Source: a virus
DNA length: 64,000 bases
Direction: 5' to 3' (one strand)
Virus record (IMG/VR): IMGVR_UViG_3300010373_000042
Span: 1 to 64,000 of that record
Shown here: one piece after another, positions 7,447 to 14,404 of the stretch
How positions within the stretch are numbered: the first letter of the stretch is position 1
How the letters are laid out: every line of letters starts with the position of its first letter
Program-made: the position numbers and the translations under genes
Notes under the pieces: model-generated
What the model saw: the letters and a program-made list of their open reading frames with translations, nothing else
Databases searched by the model: none
What the model was told of the DNA's origin: nothing

Positions 7447-7463
7447 GTTGGATTTATCCAACT
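7446..7463. promoter_or_regulatory. operator O3, overlapping the repressor start
   Basis: TGTTGGATTTATCCAACT, near-perfect match to the consensus AGTWGGAnnnnTCCWACT. The left end includes the repressor start codon, so binding here would shut off repressor expression. Confidence 0.72.
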
Positions 7464-7480
7464 TTCCATGCCTGTGAGCC

Positions 7481-7498
7481 AGTTGGACCTTTCCTACC
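7481..7498. promoter_or_regulatory. operator O2
   Basis: AGTTGGACCTTTCCTACC, consensus match with one end mismatch. It is 35 bp from O3 and 32 bp from O1 (start to start), about three helical turns each. Confidence 0.7.
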
Positions 7499-7506
7499 GA
7501 TTTTGC

Positions 7507-7535
7507 TTGAAAAGTAGGAAAACTCCCACTATGCT
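7507..7535 (+). promoter_or_regulatory. rightward sigma70-type promoter with operator O1 in its spacer
   Basis: TTGAAA at 7507-7512, a 17-base spacer, and TATGCT at 7530-7535. It would transcribe the Cro-like gene at 7544, whose ATG follows within ten bases, so this mRNA may be leaderless. The design is the same as the leftward promoter at 6720-6748. Confidence 0.7.
7513..7530. promoter_or_regulatory. operator O1
   Basis: AGTAGGAAAACTCCCACT, one mismatch between the arms; occupies the spacer of the rightward promoter. Confidence 0.7.
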
Positions 7536-7543
7536 TCGGCTCC

Positions 7544-7795
7544 ATGGAAACCGAACTGCGCTCCAACCTCATCGCTTGCGCCTCAGCATTTGCCGCCGCC
7601 CGCTCGCTGTCTCTTTCGACGGTAGGGCGCTTGGTAGCTAAGGACGGCCGCTTCTTCGACCGTCTTGACGACGGCTCGACCTTTACCGCGCGCAAATACG
7701 ATGAGGTGATCCGCTGGTTTTCCGATAGCTGGCCAGATGATGCCGTTTGGCCTCCGGAAGTTGTTCGCCCCGTAGCCGAAGAGGCGCGCGCGTGA
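7544..7795 (+). CDS. Cro-like small regulator, 83 aa
   Basis: It is divergent from the repressor and directly under the rightward promoter, the classic cro position. The N-terminal part (LIACASAFAAARSLSLSTVGRLVAKDGRFFDRL) looks like a helix-turn-helix, followed by TFTARKYDEVIRWFSDSWP. I know similar short proteins from Rhizobiales genomes, where they are unassigned. The Cro function is inferred from position and fold impression only. Confidence 0.72.
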   Translation: METELRSNLIACASAFAAARSLSLSTVGRLVAKDGRFFDRLDDGSTFTARKYDEVIRWFSDSWPDDAVWPPEVVRPVAEEARA

Positions 7796-7959
7796 TCCCA
7801 AGGCCCGACAACGATGTCCGCCATTCCCAACCCCTCGATTTAAGAGCGAGGGTTGATGCTGGCACAACTGAACAGAATTGCACACAAAATAATCTTTATA
7901 CACGAAACTTTCTATTCCGCGCCGCGACAATCCAGCAAATCTACGGAGCGCGGGAGTTT

Positions 7960-8046
7960 TCACCGCTCCACGCCGAGGCACGTCACCAAGCCCCAGATCA
8001 GAGCCATCACCGCGATACCGATGAGCGCCTGCACGGCGCGGCTCAT
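7960..8046 (-). CDS. membrane micro-protein, 28 aa
   Basis: It overlaps the preceding micro-ORF by ATGA. The sequence is a single membrane helix (ALIGIAVMALIWGLVTCLG) with a basic N-terminus. It and its partner form a tiny leftward operon starting at 8108. The downstream stretch 7796-7959 holds no gene that I can support. Confidence 0.5.
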   Translation of the reverse strand: MSRAVQALIGIAVMALIWGLVTCLGVER

Positions 8047-8108
8047 GTGCGCGGCCTCGACAGCAGCCACATCACGTTTCGCAAAAGCGTTTCCAGTTCA
8101 ATTGACAT
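8043..8108 (-). CDS. micro-protein, 21 aa
   Basis: The ATG at 8108 is preceded by GGGGGAAGCG, a good ribosome-binding site. The peptide begins MSIELETLLRNVMWLLSR, amphipathic. It is coupled to the following membrane micro-ORF and may serve mainly as a leader. Confidence 0.45.
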   Translation of the reverse strand: MSIELETLLRNVMWLLSRPRT

Positions 8109-8147
8109 CGCTTCCCCCGTTTCAACGCCGCGGTCTTGCGGTCTTTT

Positions 8148-8167
8148 TTTTGGGAACGCTCCCAAAA
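8148..8167. promoter_or_regulatory. perfect palindrome in a divergent intergenic region
   Basis: TTTTGGGAACGCTCCCAAAA: 8-bp arms around ACGC, between the leftward micro-operon (start 8108) and the rightward gene at 8187. No T-run follows the arms in a terminator position on either strand, so an operator for a second regulator is more likely. A TTGGGAGG direct half-site follows at 8171. Confidence 0.55.
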
Positions 8168-8186
8168 TCCTTGGGAGGGTTGGCGC

Positions 8187-8519
8187 GTGACGCCCGAAGA
8201 GGGACTGAAAGAACTCGCCGAACCGCGTCCCGGCGGCGAACTCGTCAAGACTGCAATCAACCGTGCTGCTCGCCTTTGTCGTCTCCCGTACTGGCGATGT
8301 TTCGACCTTTGGTATGGCAAGGCCCGTCGGGTTGAGCCCGCCGAAATCACCGCCATCGCCGATGCGCTTGAAAGAAAGCGCGAACTGGAGGCCAGCAATG
8401 AGCTCGCGGAACTTCGGCGTCGCCTCGCGCGCCTCGAAGCACGTCTGCTTTCGACGGATGAGGACTTCTATCGCCCTCATATTGATTTCCTGGGGCGGCG
8501 CGCTTGCCAATCTGGCTGA
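8187..8519 (+). CDS. small regulator-like protein, 110 aa
   Basis: The GTG at 8187 has GGGAGG eight bases upstream; earlier ATG readings cross the palindrome. The N-terminal part (LVKTAINRAARLCRLPYWRCFDLWYGKARRVEPAEITAIADAL) has a helix-turn-helix-like pattern and the C-terminal part is a coiled coil (ASNELAELRRRLARLEARL). Similar proteins occur in Rhizobiales prophages without assigned function. DNA binding is inferred. Confidence 0.7.
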   Translation: MTPEEGLKELAEPRPGGELVKTAINRAARLCRLPYWRCFDLWYGKARRVEPAEITAIADALERKRELEASNELAELRRRLARLEARLLSTDEDFYRPHIDFLGRRACQSG

Positions 8520-8603
8520 GCGCATAGCCCCTTGGTTGAAGGATTAACAGTGTCCCGCGTGGGGCGCCGGCTCCCTTAAGTCCGGCAACTATTGAGCATC
8601 ACA

Positions 8604-8900
8604 ATGACCGCTCTACCGAACCCCTGGCTTTCCGCTTCTGCAGCGGTGGTGATGCCCGTTGCAGATCAGGCCGCCGCGTCTTCGTCCCAGCCCCCTGGTA
8701 ACGCGGCGGCCAACCATTTCGAATCCCCCATGACGATGGAGGACATCAAGGCGCGACCGGCGGTGCCCCAAACCTCCGTCGGCGCGACCGAATTCCCGCG
8801 CGGCTTTGATCCTGAGCGATTTTTCGAGGCGATCGAGCCGATGCCGTTGTTCCTGCAGGCGCCCCGCGAAGCGCTCGAGATTCTGGCGAGGTGGGCGTGA
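8604..8900 (+). CDS. hypothetical protein, 98 aa
   Basis: A TTG reading begins at 8592, but I choose the ATG at 8604. The first half is low-complexity (alanine, serine, proline); the second half contains FDPERFFEAIEPMPLFLQAPREALEILARWA. The stop overlaps the next start (TGATG). No family recognised. Confidence 0.65.
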   Translation: MTALPNPWLSASAAVVMPVADQAAASSSQPPGNAAANHFESPMTMEDIKARPAVPQTSVGATEFPRGFDPERFFEAIEPMPLFLQAPREALEILARWA

Positions 8901-9436
8901 TGCCAGCACCTCCCGGAAACAACATGCGAAATGCCAATGCCACCGTCGGCCAGCAATGGACGCCAGAGCTTGACGAGGCGCTGAAGAAATACCTGGCCGC
9001 TAATCTGTCATTCGCCGATGTGGCGGGGGAGATCAACCGCGAATTTGGGACTTCCTATAGCCGGTGTGCGGCAACCGGACGCGCGCATCGCTTGGGATTG
9101 CGGTCGAGCGTGCCGAAGTCGGAGGGATCGAAGCGGCAGGCCCGATATCATGGGGGAGAGCGGCGAAAGCCCTCAAAGCCAAAGCCACCCGCGCCGCCGG
9201 TCGTTTTCAAATGCGAGCCTTCGACCGGTCTGCGTGTCGCCGACGTCGTGCCGCGAAATATCTCGCTGCTCGATCTGGAGCCCGGCGAGTGCCGATGGCC
9301 CTACGGCGATTCCAATTTCACATTTTGCGGCAACCCTACCTTGGACGGCTGCAGCTATTGCCACCAGCATTTTGCGCTGTCCGTCGGTGGTGGGACGGAA
9401 TCGGAGCGGCGGGCACATCAGGGAGTGGCGGCATGA
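8900..9436 (+). CDS. GcrA-family cell-cycle regulator-like protein
   Basis: GcrA is an alphaproteobacterial transcription factor that binds sigma70 and methylated promoters. Here the N-terminus ([27 protein letters not shown] to RAHRLGL) matches the GcrA helix-turn-helix, and the C-terminus ([23 protein letters not shown]) matches the conserved tryptophan and cysteine/histidine region. A proline/lysine-rich linker joins them. The ATG at 8900 overlaps the upstream stop and has GAGGTG before it. A phage copy could redirect host transcription; it may also respond to the phage-encoded adenine methylation, which is inference. Confidence 0.85.
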   Translation: MPAPPGNNMRNANATVGQQWTPELDEALKKYLAANLSFADVAGEINREFGTSYSRCAATGRAHRLGLRSSVPKSEGSKRQARYHGGERRKPSKPKPPAPPVVFKCEPSTGLRVADVVPRNISLLDLEPGECRWPYGDSNFTFCGNPTLDGCSYCHQHFALSVGGGTESERRAHQGVAA

Positions 9437-9750
9437 GCAAGATCGGTCACAATAGCGACGCGGCACCGGCGACGAAGTTTGCCAAGGACCAGCTCAAGGC
9501 CATCATCGAGCGCATCGAGCGGCTGGAAGAAGAAAAGAAAACCATCAGCGACGATATCCGCGACGTCTACGCCGAGGCCAAGGGCAATGGTTTCGACGTC
9601 AAGGCGCTGCGCACCATCATTCGGATGCGCAAGCAGGACGAAAACGAGCGCGCCGAGCAGGAGACGATCCTGGAGACCTACATGCACGCCCTCGGCATGT
9701 TGGCTGATACGCCTCTGGGGCAGGCGGCGGTCGCGAGGGCGGTCGCGTGA
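9433..9750 (+). CDS. GapR/DUF2312 nucleoid-associated protein
   Basis: The 105-aa protein matches Gap[50 protein letters not shown] and YMHALGM. GapR clamps overtwisted AT-rich DNA ahead of replication and transcription in alphaproteobacteria. The start at 9433 overlaps the gcrA-like stop, so the two are co-translated. It may assist phage DNA replication; that is inferred from the family. Confidence 0.9.
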   Translation: MSKIGHNSDAAPATKFAKDQLKAIIERIERLEEEKKTISDDIRDVYAEAKGNGFDVKALRTIIRMRKQDENERAEQETILETYMHALGMLADTPLGQAAVARAVA

Positions 9751-10256
9751 TGCGTTGGTCGGAGGATCAACTGACAAAGCATCTGGCGCGTCGCGGTGTA
9801 TCGCATGACGCGATGGCTGCTGAGCCGGATCCCCCGATGTCTGATGCTCCATTCCATTGCCCCGCCGATATCGTATTGGACCTACCGCCGCCGATTTCGG
9901 TCAATCGCATCTGGCGCAAAACCAAGACAGGCGTGATCAAGAGCGACGCCTATCATCGCTGGGTCAAACGCGCCGACGCCATGCTGATCGAGCTCGGCCA
10001 ACTGAAGGGCGTGCGCCAGATCACTGGTAAGTTCACCGCCCTGATAGTCGTCAGGCGCTCAAATCTCGACCTCGACAATAACGCGAAGGTCGCGCTGGAC
10101 TTCCTGCAAAGCAGAAATTTCATCGTCAACGACAAGTTCTGCGAAGAGCTGACCTTGCGCTGGGGTGATGCGCCGACGGGTTGCCGGGTTACGGTCAAGC
10201 CTTTCGCGATCACCAGCATGGCCCAGGTGCTGCAGCGAGCGAAGGAGAGTGTATGA
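9750..10256 (+). CDS. RusA-like Holliday junction resolvase
   Basis: The core LPPPISVNRIWRKT, then FTALIVVRRSNLDLDNNAKVALDFL and NDKFCEELTLRWG follow RusA: the conserved aspartates of the DLDNxxK segment coordinate the catalytic metal. The 168-aa length is longer than RusA because of a 35-residue N-terminal extension. It would resolve recombination or replication intermediates before packaging. Confidence 0.82.
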   Translation: MRWSEDQLTKHLARRGVSHDAMAAEPDPPMSDAPFHCPADIVLDLPPPISVNRIWRKTKTGVIKSDAYHRWVKRADAMLIELGQLKGVRQITGKFTALIVVRRSNLDLDNNAKVALDFLQSRNFIVNDKFCEELTLRWGDAPTGCRVTVKPFAITSMAQVLQRAKESV

Positions 10257-10768
10257 AAATTGATGCGAGCGAATTAACTTACCAGTTAGTCGAAAGTGTT
10301 AGTAGCACCGGATTTTTGGACGGCTGGTTCTTCCACCTCATCAATAAGCTGTCGGAGCTGTGCGAGAGCCCGATCGAAGCGCGGTTGGGCGCTGCGATGT
10401 TGTTCTACGACAAGTTCAACGGAATGCCCGGGTTCCCGCTGATCTTGGCCGGGCAGGATGAGTCTTGGCCGAGCGGTTGCCGGCTTCTGACGCCTCAATA
10501 TCAGTTTCAGCAATATCGGATCGATTGGGTCATCCGTGAAGATGAGCGTTTGACGTTTATCGAGTGTGACGGGCACGATTTCCACGAGCGCACCAAGGCC
10601 CAAGCTGGCCGAGACAAGCTGAAGGATCGGACCATTCAGGGCGCTGGACATCCGATCCTTCGCTTCACCGGGTCTGAGATATTCGAGGATGCGCTGTACT
10701 GCGCCGCGCAAATTTCCGAGTTCGTCGATAACCGAAACGTGCCATCCGGCACGCTGGAGCCTGCGTGA
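10253..10768 (+). CDS. PD-(D/E)XK nuclease, DUF559/Vsr-like
   Basis: A strong AAGGAG precedes the ATG at 10253. Catalytic-type residues are in SPIEARLG, RIDWVI and FIECDGHDFHERTKAQAGRDKLKDR, the layout of small restriction-like nucleases related to Vsr and DUF559. The C-terminal GHPILRFTGSEIFEDALYCA is also typical of that group. The substrate cannot be predicted. It is coupled to the replication gene downstream. Confidence 0.75.
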   Translation: MKIDASELTYQLVESVSSTGFLDGWFFHLINKLSELCESPIEARLGAAMLFYDKFNGMPGFPLILAGQDESWPSGCRLLTPQYQFQQYRIDWVIREDERLTFIECDGHDFHERTKAQAGRDKLKDRTIQGAGHPILRFTGSEIFEDALYCAAQISEFVDNRNVPSGTLEPA

Positions 10769-11433
10769 GAGATGTATCCGACATCACAAAGGATCTGATC
10801 GCAACCGGACTTTCGGGGGCGCAAACTGCGCTGGTTATGGAGCTGGTACTGAGCATGTCCACCGGGCTGTCCACCGGACAGGGTGGTGAAAATCGGACGC
10901 TTGAGAAGCGGCGAGCATGGGATCGGGACCGCAAAGCCAAGCAAAGGGAAGCTTTGAGGCTGTCCACTTTGTCCACCGGACTTCCACCGGATTCCACCGG
11001 AAATCAGGTGGAAAAAGCGGATGTTCGCCCTGATGAAGAAGTCAAGGATAGAAGCCTTCAAGGGAAGGTGAAGAAAGAAAACAAGAAGGGATCTCGTTTA
11101 CTGAGCGGTGCGCGCGTGAGTGAGGAGAACCGAGCAATCGCGATCCAGTGCGGATGTCCACCCGACAGAGTGGACGCGCTGTGGACCGAATTCGTCGACT
11201 ACTGGTCGGACATTCCGGGCCAGAAGGGATGCAAGCTTTCGTGGACCGGCACGTGGCGGAACCGGGTGAAATTCATTTATGAGCGAACAGGGAAACCACT
11301 GAATGGGCGACGAACCGTACACGACGCGGCAGACGACCTCCTCGCCAAGATTCGCGCGCTCGACGAGCCCGCACCAAGCGGCATATGCGACGGAACGGGC
11401 CAAGGTTCTATTCGGCTCATATCGCAGGGGTGA
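10765..11433 (+). CDS. phage replication protein with internal iteron-like repeats
   Basis: The 222-aa protein starts at a GTG overlapping the nuclease stop. The middle is charged and low-complexity; the C-terminal part (RVDALWTEFVDYWSDIPG, LSWTGTWRNRVKFI) resembles the WF-rich tail of DnaT/primosome-type phage replication proteins. The gene carries five TCCACCGG repeats that encode repeated STG peptides (see 10858-11000). I infer a replication-initiation or helicase-loading role; the helicase gene itself was not found. Confidence 0.65.
   Translation: MRDVSDITKDLIATGLSGAQTALVMELVLSMSTGLSTGQGGENRTLEKRRAWDRDRKAKQREALRLSTLSTGLPPDSTGNQVEKADVRPDEEVKDRSLQGKVKKENKKGSRLLSGARVSEENRAIAIQCGCPPDRVDALWTEFVDYWSDIPGQKGCKLSWTGTWRNRVKFIYERTGKPLNGRRTVHDAADDLLAKIRALDEPAPSGICDGTGQGSIRLISQG
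10858..11000. repeat. iteron-like direct repeats inside the replication gene
   Basis: TCCACCGG occurs exactly at 10858, 10870, 10972, 10983 and 10993, plus a degenerate copy at 10962. The last three are spaced 11 and 10 bp, one helical turn, so they face the same side of the helix. Repeats inside the initiator gene are known from lambda O-type origins. Confidence 0.6.
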
Positions 11434-11983
11434 CGCCAACGACCCGGACGCCTATGTGGCTGCGGTCACCGCCGTGCTGTCGCTGTACGAACCGGATTTA
11501 ATCCGCGAAGTGACCGATCCTCGCACCGGGATCTGCACCACCGAGAAACATGCCAGTTTTCTGCCAAATGCCGGCGAAATAAAACTGTATTGCGAGGGCA
11601 TCGCGGCCCGTCGGGAACGCGTAGCGCGCCTTAGCAAATTGCCCGCGCCAGATCCTGGCCGCCACTTGCTCAGCGCTCCAGACCCGCGGCCCGGCGACAA
11701 GGCCACGGTCTTCGTGCCGATCGGACATGCGCGTTACGGCAAACTGGTGGCGTGGTCGCAGGAGGCCGACACCGATCAGCGCAAATGGCGCTACGGCAAA
11801 TCGAGCGACAACCGCGAAGGCATATGGATCTCGTGGGACGTCTGGGACCAGCAGGCGCCGGCACCAATGCGGACGATGCGCACGCCGGATTTGAGCCTGA
11901 GCGAGGCAACCCTGCGGGCGATGAGAGAGGTTGATGCCGAGCCTTTCAGTGAATTGCCGGTAGACCATCGGGCCGCCGAATGA
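11303..11983 (+). CDS. hypothetical phage protein, 226 aa
   Basis: It overlaps the replication gene by 131 bases in another frame; no later start codon suits the conserved part, which begins near ATERAKVLFGSYRRGDANDPDAYVAAVTAVLSLYE. I know that segment from Rhizobiales prophages, always unassigned and next to replication genes. The C-terminus is polar. A helicase-loader-like role is possible from position only. Confidence 0.7.
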   Translation: MGDEPYTTRQTTSSPRFARSTSPHQAAYATERAKVLFGSYRRGDANDPDAYVAAVTAVLSLYEPDLIREVTDPRTGICTTEKHASFLPNAGEIKLYCEGIAARRERVARLSKLPAPDPGRHLLSAPDPRPGDKATVFVPIGHARYGKLVAWSQEADTDQRKWRYGKSSDNREGIWISWDVWDQQAPAPMRTMRTPDLSLSEATLRAMREVDAEPFSELPVDHRAAE

Positions 11984-12168
11984 TGGAATTGCGCTGCTCC
12001 CGCGATCTGGCTTTGCGTCTTGGCGCGGTTGTGCCCGAGACGACCGCGCATCACCGACAGTTGCGCGACGCCGGCCACATGCTGGTGCGGGATGGCAAGA
12101 CGGGCTGGGCGATGTTCTGGCCGTGGGAATTGAGCCGCGAGGATTTGGTCGCGGCGAGGTCGAGCTAG
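11980..12168 (+). CDS. hypothetical protein, 62 aa
   Basis: It starts at an ATGATG overlapping the upstream stop, so either ATG may be used. The sequence (MELRCSRDLALRLGAVVPETTAHHRQLRDAGHML) is helical with no known motif. It is the last gene of this rightward early block and converges on a small minus-strand ORF. Confidence 0.6.
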   Translation: MMELRCSRDLALRLGAVVPETTAHHRQLRDAGHMLVRDGKTGWAMFWPWELSREDLVAARSS

Positions 12169-12251
12169 ATCCCGCGACGGCGCTCAATCGCATAGATCAC
12201 CCCAATGAGCAGGGCGGCGATGACCACCAGCATGACGTCGGAAAATGACAT
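12165..12251 (-). CDS. membrane micro-protein, 28 aa
   Basis: It has one hydrophobic helix (VMLVVIAALLIGVIYAI) ending in ERRRGI, as expected for a small inner-membrane protein with a cytoplasmic basic end. The stop converges on the stop of the rightward gene with a 4-base overlap. The ribosome-binding site is weak. Confidence 0.45.
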   Translation of the reverse strand: MSFSDVMLVVIAALLIGVIYAIERRRGI

Positions 12252-12284
12252 GCCCACGACGCTATCAGAAAACTGCATTTCCTA

Positions 12285-12818
12285 CTAGGCTACCGCAACG
12301 GCCTTTTTGCTAACTGGCACGCCCAAGGCTTTACAGAGGACGCTGGTGAGGTTTGGTTCAACCCTTGGTCCGATACCGGCCGCCTCGTAAATCGCGCCAA
12401 ACGTGGCCGCAGCCAAGATGGAGGGCGATTCAGCCGGATCGGTTGCCTTGATAAAGCGAACCAGCTCCCGTTTCATGCCCTCGCGATAGACCGGCTCGCG
12501 GCCAAGACTGCCCATCAAACGGTAATCTAGTGCGAAACGCCGACACAACCAAGAAATTGCATTGGCGGTATTTGATTGCTCCCGAATTGCCACAATATCC
12601 CGTTCCAGCACCAGCGCCACAACGGCTGCGACCAATTCGGTGCGGTCGGCGAAATAGCGATAGATCAGGCCTTTCGCGATCTCGGCGCGATCGGCGACCA
12701 TGTCCGTGGTGAGGCTGTCCATTCCAACCTTGGCAATGACGTCGATCGCGGCCGCAATGATAACCGCGCGCTTGGCCTCGAGCTTGGCCAACACCTTTTC
12801 CGTCTTGCGATATGCCAT
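12285..12818 (-). CDS. TetR/AcrR-family transcriptional regulator
   Basis: The N-terminal 60 residues are a clear TetR DNA-binding domain: RAVIIAAAIDVIAKVGMDSLTTDMVADRAEIAKGLIYRYFADRTELVAAV. The C-terminal ligand domain is short and diverged; the whole protein is 177 aa, slightly under the usual size. GAGAGG lies eight bases before the start. TetR proteins are uncommon in phages; it may control the lysogen or a host gene. No target operator was identified. Confidence 0.88.
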   Translation of the reverse strand: MAYRKTEKVLAKLEAKRAVIIAAAIDVIAKVGMDSLTTDMVADRAEIAKGLIYRYFADRTELVAAVVALVLERDIVAIREQSNTANAISWLCRRFALDYRLMGSLGREPVYREGMKRELVRFIKATDPAESPSILAAATFGAIYEAAGIGPRVEPNLTSVLCKALGVPVSKKAVAVA

Positions 12819-12864
12819 GTTTTGAACCTCTCCAGCCTATTTCAGCGCTTGAACGCGCGCGGGG

Positions 12865-13071
12865 TCAATTGCGATTTCCGCATTTGGAGCATTTGAACCG
12901 GGGTGATTTGGTCCGGTGCGGAATGCGAGCTCGGCCGGAGTGGCCGCAATACGCGCAATTCAGCGTTCGGAACGAGGGCAGATAGCGCACGCGCACGCCA
13001 TCCAGCGTCTCGGCCTCGTTAATGAGGATCGCTGCTTCCTGTCTCAGAAACTCTTTTCTGCTTAAGCGCAC
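12865..13071 (-). CDS. zinc-ribbon protein, 68 aa
   Basis: The GTG at 13071 follows AAGGA. The pair CAYCG and FKCSKCG, separated by a basic stretch (RARIPHRTKSPR), forms a zinc ribbon of transcription-factor type. It overlaps the HTH gene upstream by about 50 bases in another frame and is probably co-translated. DNA binding is likely; the partner is unknown. Confidence 0.65.
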   Translation of the reverse strand: MRLSRKEFLRQEAAILINEAETLDGVRVRYLPSFRTLNCAYCGHSGRARIPHRTKSPRFKCSKCGNRN

Positions 13072-13354
13072 GATTCCAATCCTTTAACGCCTTCTCCGCA
13101 ACCCTCCGCAGGTATTTCTTCGACGGTCGTTTGGCCGGCGGCTTTCCCTCAAGATAGCGCTGCGCCCTCAATTGATTGCGCGCGAGATATTGGCGACGCG
13201 TCGCCTGGATATCAATTTCAGCCTCGCGCAGCCAGCGGGCTATGGTTTGCCGTGGCACAGATGCAATTGCCGCGCCTTCGCTCGCCGACGTCAACTCACC
13301 GCGCACGAACATGGTTTCAACCCATCTTCGGAGTGGATGATGCGAGCGCGGCAT
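13019..13354 (-). CDS. helix-turn-helix protein, 111 aa
   Basis: After a good AGAGGA site the protein has RWVETMFVRGELTSASEGAAIASVPRQTIARWLREAEID, a transposase/Mor-like helix-turn-helix, followed by a strongly basic tail (KPPAKRPSKKYLRR). With the zinc-ribbon gene it forms a two-gene leftward regulator operon. Its upstream region has a palindrome at 13414-13427. Confidence 0.7.
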   Translation of the reverse strand: MPRSHHPLRRWVETMFVRGELTSASEGAAIASVPRQTIARWLREAEIDIQATRRQYLARNQLRAQRYLEGKPPAKRPSKKYLRRVAEKALKDWNRALKQKRVSETGSSDPH

Positions 13355-13413
13355 ACGTTCCTCTGGCGGAACTTATCGTTTTGGACTTGCACGGTCAAAC
13401 AAATCGAATAATC

Positions 13414-13427
13414 GACAGTGTACTGTC
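13414..13427. promoter_or_regulatory. palindromic site upstream of the HTH gene
   Basis: GACAGT-GT-ACTGTC, perfect 6-bp arms. On the minus strand it starts with TTGACA, a possible -35 for the HTH operon, but no convincing -10 follows. The 13355-13564 stretch is otherwise non-coding. Confidence 0.4.
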
Positions 13428-13564
13428 AATATAGTGAACCAAAGTTCAAATCTTTCAAACGCTTGGCAAACCGATTTGACAGCGCATCGCGACCGCGCCA
13501 TTCTTCGCCGCGCGTCCACACGCACGCGTTCTTTCCACAGCGAGCTTGCGAGCGAGGACCATGA

Positions 13565-13771
13565 GTGAGCGAAAGCGCGAACGACATGCCCTCCGCAATC
13601 ACACCTGAAATGATCGAGGCCGCAGCGATCGCAATCCGCAATGAGGTTGCGGACAAAGCCGGACGAGGCAGAGTGTGGAACGCGCTTCCCCCCAAACTGC
13701 GGGATCAATACCGCGCCGAGGCATCGGTCGCGCTGCACGCCGCACTCGCGGTTCATCCGACGGCACACTGA
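13565..13771 (+). CDS. hypothetical protein, 68 aa
   Basis: A GTG start with GAGGA upstream; an ATG at codon 8 is the alternative. The sequence ITPEMIEAAAIAIRNEVADKAGRGRVWNALPPKLRDQYRAEASVALHAAL resembles short phage proteins found just before small-terminase genes, without assigned role. Confidence 0.65.
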   Translation: MSESANDMPSAITPEMIEAAAIAIRNEVADKAGRGRVWNALPPKLRDQYRAEASVALHAALAVHPTAH

Positions 13772-13864
13772 GCCTCCCGCTCATCCCTTGCCAGACCATT
13801 GAACGCCCGCCCAAACCATGGCAGTTTCGGCCTGACAACAGCCCGCACAACACGGACAACAGAC

Positions 13865-14404
13865 ATGCCTCTCAGCAACCCAAAGCACGAGTTGTTCGCG
13901 CAAGAGTTGGCAAATGGTGTGAGCGCATGCCAAGCATATGAAAAGGCTGGATTTAAACCAGATGGCGGCAACGCTTCGCGGTTACAGAACGATGACCGGA
14001 TAAAACAGCGAGTTGCAGCGCTTCTCTCCGAACGTGCCAGAAAGCATGACAAAGCGACAGAAAAGGCCGTCAAAGAGCTTGGCATCACCAAGCAGTGGGT
14101 GCTGGCCAAGCTCGTGACCAACGCTGAGCGGGCTTTAGAACGCGATGACGGCAGCACAGCCAACCGCGCGCTCGAGCTGATCGGCAAAGAGCAAGGCATG
14201 TTCATCGACCGGAAAGAGTCCGGCGCACCAGGCGACTTCGCTGGCTTGCAAAGCGCTGAGGAAGTCATGGATCTTGTGCGCAAAGAGCTGGGCGACGAGA
14301 CCGCGGCGCTGCTGGCTGCGGCGCTGGGCAAGCGCGAGGCTGAGACGGCAGCAGATCCAGCCGGGCTCGAGGCTGAGCGAGAAGATGGCGCGACGTTGAA
14401 CTAA
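13865..14404 (+). CDS. terminase small subunit
   Basis: The 179-aa protein has the Terminase_2/Nu1-like opening: MPLSNPKHELFAQELANGVSACQAYEKAGF, a helix-turn-helix for recognising the packaging site, then helical oligomerisation segments (ITKQWVLAKLVTNAERAL, ANRALELIGKEQGMF). The alanine-rich tail may contact the large subunit. The large subunit is far away at 49753, which is unusual since the two normally lie side by side. Confidence 0.88.
   Translation: MPLSNPKHELFAQELANGVSACQAYEKAGFKPDGGNASRLQNDDRIKQRVAALLSERARKHDKATEKAVKELGITKQWVLAKLVTNAERALERDDGSTANRALELIGKEQGMFIDRKESGAPGDFAGLQSAEEVMDLVRKELGDETAALLAAALGKREAETAADPAGLEAEREDGATLN

Noticed and set aside
8148-8167. Palindrome as a rho-independent terminator
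   Set aside because: On neither strand does a T-run follow the hairpin; the T-run precedes it on the plus strand.
7853-8335. 160-aa plus-strand ORF through the second divergent region
   Set aside because: It crosses the palindrome and the better supported micro-genes, and its composition is unlike its neighbours.
12270-12295. TCCTACT near the TetR gene end as a sixth operator
   Set aside because: Only one half-site matches; the other arm is absent.
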